16,067 nucleotides of DNA from positions 1 through 16,067 of the forward strand of contig DAOUFX010000518.1 in the NCBI GenBank assembly GCA_034429675.1, read 5' to 3'. Position 1 is the first letter of the stretch. Each line of letters starts with the position of its first letter. The translations under genes were made by a program, and so were the position numbers. Origin of the DNA: JAKQHY01 sp034429675. Its GTDB lineage: Bacteria; Chloroflexota; Anaerolineae; B4-G1; SLSP01. Shown piece after piece: positions 6,983 through 14,385 of this stretch. Below the pieces are notes generated by a model, which was not told the DNA's origin, did not search any database, and worked only from the letters and a program-made list of their open reading frames with translations.

Positions 6983-8608
6983 TCAATCCGGCAGTTTTGT
7001 CTTGCCTTTGTCCGAATTCTCAGGATGTCCGGCGCGCAAGTTCGTCCGCAGATTCGCCAGGGTGCGATTGAAATAGTCTGACATGTACGGCGCATTATTG
7101 GAATCCGTACTGCGGATCATTTCGATGAAACTCAGCAGGATGTACGTCTCGGTAACTCTTTCCAGAGGCACCCCTTCGCGTTCCGCCAGGTCTTTCAGAA
7201 TCTTGGAGGTCTTTTCGATCATATCCCGGCGCAGGCGGTTTTTGGCTTTTTCGCGTTCTCGGATGCGCCGTGTGCGTCCCTCGACCAGAACTTTTTGCAC
7301 TTCGGAGTCCCGGCGGGCCTGCCATTCATCAGACCATTGGCGCAGCGCCTTGTTGTTAAACTCCACATTGCGCAACGTGACATCGTGAACGACGACGCCA
7401 AACTGAGCGGCTCCGGCTATGACCTTCGTTTTCAACTCGGCGCAAATTTTGGCGCGGCAGTCGGCGTCCAGAAGATCGTTCAACCACTGGCGCTCCAGCA
7501 AGCCGCGGAGAGCACCCTCCATCGTCCCAATAACGACGCGCTTGGTCCAGGTCATCAGCCGGTCTGGCTCGGAACGGTTGTCGTCGCGGATCCACTTGGC
7601 AATGGCGGCCTTGAAGACCTCAGCTTCAGTCGGAGGTTGGAACACGCCATTTTCATCCAGCCGTCCGATCTGGAACTGTATTTCGGCTTCGTAAGTGATT
7701 TTGATGCCGTCGCGGGTGATCGCATCCACTTTTTGGGGCCAGTTTTGCGGGCGTAAATCAATGACGGCCCATATCTTCTCGAAGGGCTCCAAACGGACGA
7801 AGTTCGGTGGGAGCGCCACGCGCGATAACGCCCCGGCTTTTTCCAAAACGACGGCGTGGTTGTTGTCCTTACGCAAAATCAATAGCCCTGGCCCACCCGT
7901 CTTTTGCAGCGCTGCATCTCCGGTGATAGACCCATCCGGTTCTATGCGAATGTGGGGTTTTTTCTGAGAAGGCCGCCCCAAAGTTCGGAAGATCAGGAAG
8001 CGCAATGCATGTTCCCAATTATCCAGCCCATACAGCCCTTTAGTGAACCGGGTGCCGGCCACGAACGCAACGGCCACGGCGATCAGTCCGGGAAGCGTCC
8101 CTAGTGGCAACCGGCGCAACAATTCGGTCAGATCATCCATAGGCTTGGTATCTGAACGGTTTCTCACGGTATAAAACGTTTGGATAACGCCCGACGCATC
8201 TCTCCCTTTTGTCACCTGGACGTTCAGGCGGCATAGAGCTGTTTGTGGGATAGGAGCGTCGTTGTTGACGAAAATGATGGAAAGCGGATAACGGCCTTCC
8301 TCTAACGTGTCGTAGATATTGAGCTGCGCTGTCGCCATCCCGCCGGGAATGGACGCCTCGATCTGACCTAACGTAATTCCCGCGACTTCCCCTTCATTGA
8401 TTGCCGCTTGAACAATGGATCCGTCCCGATCTATGGCGCCAATTGTGCTGGAACCCTCGCTGATCGGACAGAGCGTAATGATGGGGGTATTGTAATTGAG
8501 ATACCAGATAGACACGGCGAGCATGCTCATGCCGAGCAGAACGACAGACAAGACAAATACCGCAGTGACGAGCTTACCAAAAAAACCGGCGTATCTTACG
8601 ATTTTCAT
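6983..8608 (-). CDS. SPFH/band-7 protein with exoplasmic domain (second of a tandem pair)
   Basis: 541 residues from the ATG at 8608 (an upstream extension of the frame overlaps the previous gene and is not used). MKIVRYAGFFGK then a first transmembrane helix (about 11-37), an exoplasmic region of about 130 residues, a second helix (about 166-185) and a basic stretch indicating return to the cytoplasm. The SPFH core follows (about 235-425), with LEPFEKIWAVIDLRPQNW and the typical AITRDGIKITYEAEIQFQIG strand pair. A charged helix (about 425-475, rich in Arg/Lys/Glu) is a probable coiled coil. SPFH proteins oligomerise into membrane-bound cages or scaffolds that organise proteases or lipids. 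The start sits one base after the stop of the first SPFH gene, with GAGG about nine bases upstream, so the two are translationally coupled and probably form a hetero-oligomer. No NfeD or FtsH partner is visible. Confidence 0.85.
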   Translation of the reverse strand: MKIVRYAGFFGKLVTAVFVLSVVLLGMSMLAVSIWYLNYNTPIITLCPISEGSSTIGAIDRDGSIVQAAINEGEVAGITLGQIEASIPGGMATAQLNIYDTLEEGRYPLSIIFVNNDAPIPQTALCRLNVQVTKGRDASGVIQTFYTVRNRSDTKPMDDLTELLRRLPLGTLPGLIAVAVAFVAGTRFTKGLYGLDNWEHALRFLIFRTLGRPSQKKPHIRIEPDGSITGDAALQKTGGPGLLILRKDNNHAVVLEKAGALSRVALPPNFVRLEPFEKIWAVIDLRPQNWPQKVDAITRDGIKITYEAEIQFQIGRLDENGVFQPPTEAEVFKAAIAKWIRDDNRSEPDRLMTWTKRVVIGTMEGALRGLLERQWLNDLLDADCRAKICAELKTKVIAGAAQFGVVVHDVTLRNVEFNNKALRQWSDEWQARRDSEVQKVLVEGRTRRIREREKAKNRLRRDMIEKTSKILKDLAEREGVPLERVTETYILLSFIEMIRSTDSNNAPYMSDYFNRTLANLRTNLRAGHPENSDKGKTKLPD

Positions 8609-8609
8609 C

Positions 8610-10376
8610 TTATCTACCTCGGATTCCCAACATCTCAAGCAGAGGATGCGATGATGAACGAGAGGAAGACTCTTCTGCCGACCGGTCGGATTCTGGGACG
8701 ATTCTGAAACGCTCCTCAGACTTGTCCATCGCCTTGAGCCCAATCGCCTCGACCAACTGCTGGATCATCAGATCTTCTTTGAATCCCTCGGCGTCAGCCT
8801 GGTGCAAAATCTCGACCAAGTCTTTCAACAATTCCGTCTGTACTTCCTGTTGGACTTTTTGCATTTGGGCCGCGACCCTGGCTTCAGCCTCGCCCACGGC
8901 GATTTCGATCTTCTTCTCCCAACCGGCTTCCCAATTCTTGATGCGCTGCGCGGTCACGTGCTCCGGTACGTCAATGTTGCCGGCGCCGCCGCCGAGTATT
9001 TCAATGCCGTAAGGCGCCATCGCCTCTTTCATCCGAGCGGCAAAGGCATTGCCGATTTCGGCGCGCGGCACGGCAACCGTTTCAGGGGTGGCGCCATGGG
9101 GCAGCAGTTCATCGCAGGTATACTGCGAAATCAATTCTTTAAGAATGGCCGGCCCTTTCATATAAACCAGGTCGTACCAGGGAGTGGTGTGGATGTTTTC
9201 GACGATTTTTCCCTCATTGTTGCGCTGCCAGGTATGCGCCATGGTGGTGTTTTCGAAGACGGCCTTGAGGATCATTTCTTCCTTGTAGGGATAGGGCTTA
9301 CCCAATTCAATGCCTTGCCCGTCGGCAAAAATCCGGTGGGGCATCGAAACCGGCACCTTGACCTGAATGCCATCCTTGGTTTCCGCCTCAACGACCACAT
9401 TGCGCAGTTGCGGGCGCAGATCCACGTCGGTGAACAGGGTTTGGAATTGCTCGGTAAAGCTCAAACCTGGGGGATGCACCTTGAATCCGGTTCCAGTGCT
9501 GGTGATGGCCACATGATCGCAACTGTTCAAAATGATCCCCGGCCCGCTGAGCTGTTCAGCGAAGGGATTCCCTTTTACGCGCGGATCTGGTTTCTTCTGT
9601 CCCTGGGTTTTAAGCGTTCTCCAATCCGAGATGACATAATACGGATAAGGTGTTCCCAGGTTAAAAGAGATCAAACTGCGGAAGAGGTTCCCATGATGCC
9701 CGGATTGCACCGGCAGAATCTCATGAGATATCAGAAAGAGGACAGCGCCCAGCAGAACCTGCGAAGGCAGGGTAATCATCAGAAAACCAATGCGCCCTGC
9801 TACCATATAGCCAAGCCAGCAGGACACAACGTACTCAAACCACAAAACCAAAGGCGGCCCCATCTTGTCGTTTTCCAAAACGAACTTCCCGAAGGCCCAC
9901 GACCACCCGATGCCGACCAGGGCGATGCCGATGGCCAGAATCCAACTGGTGTCGCGAAATCCAAAGGGGTAAAACGGGATGGCGGCGATAAGTGTGCACG
10001 GAATCGCGCCCACCACCGCTGCGGCCACCAGGTAGGCCATGCTCTCTTTCCCGTTGAAAAAGAACCCTGCCGCCGCCGCCAACGCTATCGTCCAGATGGC
10101 TACTTCGACCACCAGGTAAGTATTGGCCAGATGAGAAGCCGCGTCAGGTGAAAACTGACCCACCGTTAAGGCGAGATGGTAAAACGGCAACCAATCTACT
10201 TGCAAGGCCAGCGGGATGATCATCACGACCATTGCCCCCACGAACGTCGTCAGCGCCACCGTGATCATGCCGTTGAGTTTTTCGAGAACCAGACCCACCA
10301 GCGAAGCAAAAAGGCAGGCGAAAACGATTTCGATGATCAGCGTCAATATGGGTTGCTCAAAGAGAATCGCCAACAT
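8610..10376 (-). CDS. Multi-spanning SPFH/band-7 protein (first of a tandem pair)
   Basis: 588 residues from the ATG at 10376, preceded by AGAGGAG at nine-base spacing. The N-terminal 220 residues contain about seven hydrophobic helices (about 8-30, 36-58, 85-107, 114-138, 145-165, 174-193, 196-220). A basic linker (about 228-270) places the rest in the cytoplasm. The SPFH core spans about 275-475, with SCDHVAITSTGTGFKVHPPG, FTDVDLRPQLRN and EAETKDGIQVKVPVSM, followed by a helical, probably coiled-coil segment (about 478-550) and a Ser/Arg-rich tail. Classic SPFH proteins (HflK, HflC, QmcA, flotillin) have one membrane helix or hairpin; a polytopic N-terminus of this size is unusual. It resembles its downstream neighbour in the core but not in the membrane part. 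Family membership is clear; function is unknown. Confidence 0.85.
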   Translation of the reverse strand: MLAILFEQPILTLIIEIVFACLFASLVGLVLEKLNGMITVALTTFVGAMVVMIIPLALQVDWLPFYHLALTVGQFSPDAASHLANTYLVVEVAIWTIALAAAAGFFFNGKESMAYLVAAAVVGAIPCTLIAAIPFYPFGFRDTSWILAIGIALVGIGWSWAFGKFVLENDKMGPPLVLWFEYVVSCWLGYMVAGRIGFLMITLPSQVLLGAVLFLISHEILPVQSGHHGNLFRSLISFNLGTPYPYYVISDWRTLKTQGQKKPDPRVKGNPFAEQLSGPGIILNSCDHVAITSTGTGFKVHPPGLSFTEQFQTLFTDVDLRPQLRNVVVEAETKDGIQVKVPVSMPHRIFADGQGIELGKPYPYKEEMILKAVFENTTMAHTWQRNNEGKIVENIHTTPWYDLVYMKGPAILKELISQYTCDELLPHGATPETVAVPRAEIGNAFAARMKEAMAPYGIEILGGGAGNIDVPEHVTAQRIKNWEAGWEKKIEIAVGEAEARVAAQMQKVQQEVQTELLKDLVEILHQADAEGFKEDLMIQQLVEAIGLKAMDKSEERFRIVPESDRSAEESSSRSSSHPLLEMLGIRGR

Positions 10377-10389
10377 GGAGATGATCTCC
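10377..10389 (-). promoter_or_regulatory. Inverted repeat over the ribosome binding site of the first SPFH gene
   Basis: On the minus strand GGAGATCATCTCC directly abuts the ATG. GGAG is the Shine-Dalgarno core and can pair with CUCC across a 5-base loop, hiding the site. The stem is only four pairs, so the effect, if any, would be modest. Confidence 0.4.
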
Positions 10390-10403
10390 TCTCTTGATGA
10401 ATT

Positions 10404-10434
10404 AAAAAAACGGGGATAAGTACGTTCTACCCCC
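10404..10434 (-). terminator. Stem-loop plus T7 at the 5' end of the SPFH transcript
   Basis: On the minus strand GGGGGTA (10434-10428) pairs with TATCCCC (10418-10412), six Watson-Crick pairs and one G-U, around a 9-base loop, followed by one G and seven T. It has the form of an intrinsic terminator but lies downstream of the SPFH promoter. It could end read-through from the HAD gene, attenuate SPFH transcription, or stabilise the mRNA 5' end. Confidence 0.65.
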
Positions 10435-10440
10435 ACCACA

Positions 10441-10469
10441 ATTGTAATAGTTTTTTCTTTTTAACGCAA
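10441..10469 (-). promoter_or_regulatory. Promoter of the SPFH operon
   Basis: On the minus strand TTGCGT (10469-10464), 17-base A-rich spacer, TACAAT (10446-10441). Predicted start is near 10434, at the base of the stem-loop. It lies in the 95-base gap after the HAD gene stop. Confidence 0.7.
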
Positions 10470-10471
10470 CT

Positions 10472-11149
10472 CTACACTAAGTTTTCCTGCACCACGGACA
10501 GCAAATCCGCCGTTGAGGGGAGAACCAGATGCGCCCCTGAGCGTCGCAGTTCGTTCTCCTCACCGAATCCACAGAGCACGCCCACCGACCATGCGCCGGC
10601 GCGCCGCGCCGAGAGAACATCCATAGGCGTATCCCCTACCATCACGCACGCTTCCACCGCCACTTTGAGTTGCGCCGCAGCGTACAGGATTGGCTCCGGG
10701 TGCGGCTTCAAACGCTTGGTCGTTTCTTGCCCTACCACCAACTGAAAGAGATCTGTCAGCGCGTGCTGTTCCAAAAAAGCGTGTGCGGATTCAAGTGTGC
10801 GCGTAGAGACTACCGCCAACGGGGCGTGGGCGGCTAACGCTTCCAACATCGGGCGAACGCCCTCTATGATACGGAACGTAGGATGCGGCTCTTTCTGTAG
10901 CCAGCTCTGCACTCTGAAGAGCAACGTATCCAGGCCCACAATGTCCAACATCGTGATGATGCCGTTCATCGGCGTCTCACTCATCATCACCAGGCGGCGT
11001 GCCAGACGCGCCGACCGCGCAGGCCCCAAAACCCGCAAACGGCGCGCCATTGAGTCTACGGCCTGATCGTCGGTATCCATCAAGGTTCCGTCCAGATCGA
11101 AGAACCACGCGCGCACGGAAGACCACGGAATTGCCGAAGGGTTTTTCAT
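10472..11149 (-). CDS. HAD-superfamily phosphatase (Gph/PpaX-like)
   Basis: 225 residues from the ATG at 11149. All four HAD motifs are present: FFDLDGTLMDTD (about 15-26) with the nucleophile and acid aspartates, the motif II region VVSTRT (about 111-116), the Lys in RLKPHPEP (about 142-149), and VGDTPMDVLSARRAG (about 167-181). A helical cap lies between motifs I and II, as in phosphoglycolate phosphatase and pyrophosphatase PpaX, so a small phospho-metabolite is the likely substrate; which one cannot be told. The start codon overlaps the stop of the upstream membrane-protein gene in ATGA, with GGAG five bases before the ATG, so translation is coupled. The longer open frame to 11341 lies on top of that upstream gene and is rejected. 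Confidence 0.9.
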   Translation of the reverse strand: MKNPSAIPWSSVRAWFFDLDGTLMDTDDQAVDSMARRLRVLGPARSARLARRLVMMSETPMNGIITMLDIVGLDTLLFRVQSWLQKEPHPTFRIIEGVRPMLEALAAHAPLAVVSTRTLESAHAFLEQHALTDLFQLVVGQETTKRLKPHPEPILYAAAQLKVAVEACVMVGDTPMDVLSARRAGAWSVGVLCGFGEENELRRSGAHLVLPSTADLLSVVQENLV

Positions 11150-11505
11150 ATCATCTCCATAAGAAAACTGAGTGCCACCATGATAATGGCAGCCGTCCCT
11201 ATTGCAAACGTGATGGTCATTCCCTGTTCCCGGCGTTGCCGCTCCCGATCCAACGCTGCTTTGCGCTCTTCTGGCGGGCCGCCCATCTTGCCGGCAACGA
11301 CGAAACCGCGTCCGGCATCGAACAGCACCGGCAGACTGCACAGAATGCCCATTCCGATGGACGACATACAGAGCGTATCCGATAAGGCGCGCCGGGTCAG
11401 ACCGGGGATCAAAACCGTATACAACAACACCCCGATCAAATCAATGCCCAAGACAATTCCCAGCAGCGGCCAGAAGCGGAGTTTACGTCGAATTTTTTCG
11501 GACAT
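11146..11505 (-). CDS. Small membrane protein, three predicted helices, unknown function
   Basis: 119 residues from the ATG at 11505, preceded by AGGAGA with good spacing. Hydrophobic segments at about 11-35 (FWPLLGIVLGIDLIGVLLYTV), 46-63 and 95-118, with a charged stretch between the second and third (PPEERKAALDRERQRREQG). Residues before the first helix are basic, favouring an N-in orientation. I do not recognise a family. It is the first gene of a two-gene unit with the HAD phosphatase (ATGA overlap), so it might localise that enzyme or be a small transporter-like subunit, but the sequence shows neither. Confidence 0.75.
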   Translation of the reverse strand: MSEKIRRKLRFWPLLGIVLGIDLIGVLLYTVLIPGLTRRALSDTLCMSSIGMGILCSLPVLFDAGRGFVVAGKMGGPPEERKAALDRERQRREQGMTITFAIGTAAIIMVALSFLMEMI

Positions 11506-11525
11506 ATTCTTCTCCTGAGATTTTA

Positions 11526-11558
11526 TGTTACAATATGAAAAGGAGGCAGGGATGTCAA
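11526..11558. promoter_or_regulatory. Divergent promoter region with overlapping -10 elements
   Basis: Plus strand: TGT then TACAAT (11529-11534), an extended -10 without a good -35, for the 105-residue protein. Minus strand: TTGACA (11558-11553), 17-base spacer, TATTGT (11535-11530), for the membrane protein/HAD operon. The two -10 hexamers overlap by five bases, and the minus-strand -35 covers part of the start codon of the plus-strand gene. Confidence 0.6.
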
Positions 11559-11869
11559 AATCTAAAGAATCCACAATCCAAGAAGATGCAGAACACGTAT
11601 TTAATCCCGGCAAAGCCCGTTGGCTTCACGACAAGGGGGGCAAGGCGCTGGATGAAGATCAGCAAGCTCTGCTGTTGGCCCTGACGCAACTGGAGGCCGA
11701 GTTAGGTCGAGGGTTGTCAGAGGAAGAATCAACGGCGATTGAAGCGTTGTCATCACACATGGAGGGGTTCAATCCTGAACAGATTACCCAGGCGATTCGT
11801 GAGATGGTACAACGCCCTGCCGATCCCAATCGTAGAACAGCGTGGCCTGAGCTCAAACGGCACAAGTAA
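11552..11869 (+). CDS. Small acidic/helical hypothetical protein
   Basis: 105 residues from the ATG at 11552, preceded by AAAAGGAGG (11538-11546) at five bases; an upstream in-frame ATG at 11525 lies before the -10 and is not used. The sequence is soluble and helical, with AEHVFNPGKARWLHDKGGKAL (about 13-33), an acidic middle with DEDQQALLLALTQLEAELG (about 34-52) and EEESTAIEALSSHMEGF (about 57-73), and a basic tail. No signal, membrane helix, metal site or enzyme motif is visible. I do not recognise the family. It may pack as a helical bundle. The strong ribosome binding site and its own promoter and terminator support a real gene. Confidence 0.75.
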   Translation: MSKSKESTIQEDAEHVFNPGKARWLHDKGGKALDEDQQALLLALTQLEAELGRGLSEEESTAIEALSSHMEGFNPEQITQAIREMVQRPADPNRRTAWPELKRHK

Positions 11870-11903
11870 TCTCCCCATCGTCGTTCGAGTTCCGTTGACG
11901 TAA

Positions 11904-11948
11904 ATGCGTCAAACATCCTTTTTGTGTGATGTTTGACGCATCTTTTTT
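11904..11948 (+). terminator. Intrinsic terminator, 14-bp perfect stem plus T6, between convergent genes
   Basis: ATGCGTCAAACATC (11904-11917) and its exact complement (11928-11941) flank a 10-base loop, followed by CTTTTTT (11942-11948). It ends the small plus-strand gene. It lies two bases beyond the ftsK stop on the other strand, where only a weak T-run (ATTTACG) follows, so termination of ftsK may be less efficient. Confidence 0.9.
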
Positions 11949-11949
11949 G

Positions 11950-14370
11950 TTAGTCCTCGTAGTTTTCTTCAGAAGGGCTTACGGATTGCAGCAACGCTTC
12001 TGCGACCGCGCGATTGATATTGCGCGACTGCCCCTGCGCCTCCAATGTGACAATGCCCATGTCGGTTAGCAAATCCACCAGACGGGCTGCGCGCGTGTAA
12101 CCGATGCGCAGACGGCGTTGCAACAGCGAAACCGAAGCCCGATTCTCCGCCAGAAAGATCTCCACCGATGTCGGCAACAGCGGGTCCTCAAACTGATCGG
12201 AGGCCTCAGCATCATCAAAATCAGGGAACATGGCAGTCTGCAACGGTTCTTCGGCGGATTCGGGTGCGGGGATGATGGAGGGGCGCGGAATGTTCACTTG
12301 CTCCGGGGCGTGAGCCGGGTCCACGGCATTGCGCCAGAACGAAATGAGCTTCTCCAGCTCGTGATCCGAGACGAAGGCGCCCTGCAAGCGCAGCGGTTGG
12401 CTGACGTCAGGGGGCATGAACAGCATATCGCCTCGCCCCAACAGCCGCTCGGCCCCCGGCATATCCAAAATGACCCGCGAGTCCACCGACGACGCGACCG
12501 CAAAGGCGATGCGGGCGGGGAAGTTAGCTTTGATCAGACCGGTCACGACATCTACGCTGGGGCGCTGCGTGGCAATGATCAGGTGAATTCCCGTGGCACG
12601 CGCCATCTGCGCCAGACGACAGATCACCCGCTCTGTCTCTTCCGGCGATTGCATCATCATATCAGCCAATTCGTCAATGAGAACCGTGATGTAGGGAATG
12701 GCCGTTTCGTCGGCGCCTTTGTTGACCCGCATGTTGAAGTCTTCAATGTTGCGGGCGCCGATCTTGGCAAAGCGCCGGTAACGGCTGTCCATTTCACGCA
12801 TCACCCAGCGCAACGCCGGCACCACCTGCTCCACATCCACAATGACCGGCGAGAGCAAATGCGGAATGCCGTTGTATTGGGTTAATTCGACCCGTTTCGG
12901 GTCTACCATCAACATCCGCAACGTGTCCGGCGAGTTTTGCAGCAACAACGCGGCGATGATCGAGTTCACACACACCGATTTGCCGGAACCGGTAGCCCCG
13001 GCCACCAGCAAGTGCGGCATCGAACGCAGATCGGCAGAGGTGGCCTGCCCGGAAACGTCTTGCCCCAATCCCAGACGCAGCCGCCCGTCCAACTTGGCAA
13101 AAGTCTCCGATTCCATCACATCCAACAGCGAAACCACCGTTGATTCTTCGTTGGGAACCTCAATGCCGACCAGTCCCTTGCCCGGAATCGGCGCCTGGAC
13201 GCGGATGCTGCGCGCCGAGAGCGCCAGGGCCAGGTCGTCGGCCAGGCTGGCAATCTTGCTAACTTTGACTTTGATGGTTTTGCCGGAGCGGCTGGGCAAA
13301 AACAGCGGTTCCACGCCGAATTGCGTCACCACCGGGCCGGTGTTGATTTCCTGGACGCGCGCCGGAGCGCCCAGGCTGACCAGCGTCTCCTCGATGATAC
13401 GTGACTGTTTGCGGATCAAATCTTCGCTGAAGTATTGCTCGCTGCCCTGTTCGAGAATCTGGGATACATCGGGCAAGCGCCAGACTTGCGACTCCAACGG
13501 CAACATTTCGATTTGCCCATTGTCATTGTTAGCGCGGGTCGAAGTCCGAATTTCCGGTTCATCGGGCTTCTTCTTGCGCCGCCCTGAAGGTCTTTGCGAG
13601 GAATCTTCGCCATTGCCGCCGATCACGCGCGGTTCCTGGAGTGGCGGCCCGGTAGGCGTCATGGTTTCAGGCGGCAAGTACATTTGAGTGGCCGGCGAAT
13701 GGGAAATGAGGTCCGGCTCCTCTCTGGGACGCCCGGTCAGGATGCGGATGGCGTCCGCCGGAGAAATTCCGGCGATGAAGGTGATCACGATGATCCACAA
13801 GATAATCAAAGTGATGATGGTCCCGGCTTTGCCAACGCCCTTGATGCCAAGTTGCAGCAAAAACGCCCCCAACATACCGCCGCCGACGCCATCCTGGCCC
13901 AATGCGTAGAGGTCCACCTCCGGCCAAACGTAACTAACGATCAGATGCATGGTGGCCAGCGCGACCAGAAATCCCAACCCAACGCCGACCACCTGTTCGG
14001 GATCGGGCGTGGGAATGCGGTCGCCAAAACGGCGCAGGATCAGCCATAGCCCGATGGCGCCCAAAAACAGGGGGACGACATACATGCCCCAGCCAAAGGT
14101 CTGAGATAAAACGGACAGCCACCAACCGGTCAACTTGCCCTGATTGCCGGGAATCAGGCTGAGCAAGGATAATCCGCAGACCACCAACAGGCATCCCCCC
14201 AGCAGATCTAGCTTCGTATCGAGCGACATTCGCTGCCAAAGGGATTCATGCGGTTGCGCTTTCTTCTTACGCGTGGTGGCGCGCGGTTTTGAAGGCGCAC
14301 TCTTGGCGGCGCCGCGCCCGTTGATGGGCGGCTGGTTATTTGAATTAGCGGATGTATTCTTCTTTGTCAT
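11950..14370 (-). CDS. ftsK: DNA translocase FtsK/SpoIIIE
   Basis: 806 residues. A basic N-terminus precedes about four transmembrane helices (about 55-75, 95-113, 125-148, 183-203). A Pro/charged linker (about 212-300) leads to the motor: alpha domain (about 310-430), then beta domain with Walker A GATGSGKS (458-465), Walker B VLIDELADM (563-571) and IIATQRPSVDVVTGLIKANFPAR (about 598-620). The gamma winged-helix domain that reads KOPS/SRS signals is at about 735-795 (LQRRLRIGYTRAARLVDLLTDMGIV). All parts expected for a complete enzyme are present; the linker is short, as in SpoIIIE/SftA-type proteins, not long as in E. coli FtsK. It pumps chromosomal DNA through the closing septum and promotes dimer resolution. 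ATG at 14370 follows TAGGA and lies 15 bases after radA, implying co-transcription. Confidence 0.97.
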   Translation of the reverse strand: MTKKNTSANSNNQPPINGRGAAKSAPSKPRATTRKKKAQPHESLWQRMSLDTKLDLLGGCLLVVCGLSLLSLIPGNQGKLTGWWLSVLSQTFGWGMYVVPLFLGAIGLWLILRRFGDRIPTPDPEQVVGVGLGFLVALATMHLIVSYVWPEVDLYALGQDGVGGGMLGAFLLQLGIKGVGKAGTIITLIILWIIVITFIAGISPADAIRILTGRPREEPDLISHSPATQMYLPPETMTPTGPPLQEPRVIGGNGEDSSQRPSGRRKKKPDEPEIRTSTRANNDNGQIEMLPLESQVWRLPDVSQILEQGSEQYFSEDLIRKQSRIIEETLVSLGAPARVQEINTGPVVTQFGVEPLFLPSRSGKTIKVKVSKIASLADDLALALSARSIRVQAPIPGKGLVGIEVPNEESTVVSLLDVMESETFAKLDGRLRLGLGQDVSGQATSADLRSMPHLLVAGATGSGKSVCVNSIIAALLLQNSPDTLRMLMVDPKRVELTQYNGIPHLLSPVIVDVEQVVPALRWVMREMDSRYRRFAKIGARNIEDFNMRVNKGADETAIPYITVLIDELADMMMQSPEETERVICRLAQMARATGIHLIIATQRPSVDVVTGLIKANFPARIAFAVASSVDSRVILDMPGAERLLGRGDMLFMPPDVSQPLRLQGAFVSDHELEKLISFWRNAVDPAHAPEQVNIPRPSIIPAPESAEEPLQTAMFPDFDDAEASDQFEDPLLPTSVEIFLAENRASVSLLQRRLRIGYTRAARLVDLLTDMGIVTLEAQGQSRNINRAVAEALLQSVSPSEENYED

Positions 14371-14385
14371 AATTCCTACAACTTC

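Noticed and set aside
8802..10151. 449-residue plus-strand open frame opposite the first SPFH gene
   Set aside because: No recognisable domain and no start signal; the minus-strand SPFH protein explains the coding signal.
11150..11341. N-terminal extension of the HAD protein
   Set aside because: It overlaps the coding region of the upstream membrane protein, is Arg/Cys/Gly-rich and unlike HAD proteins; the ATG at 11149 has a ribosome binding site and ATGA coupling.
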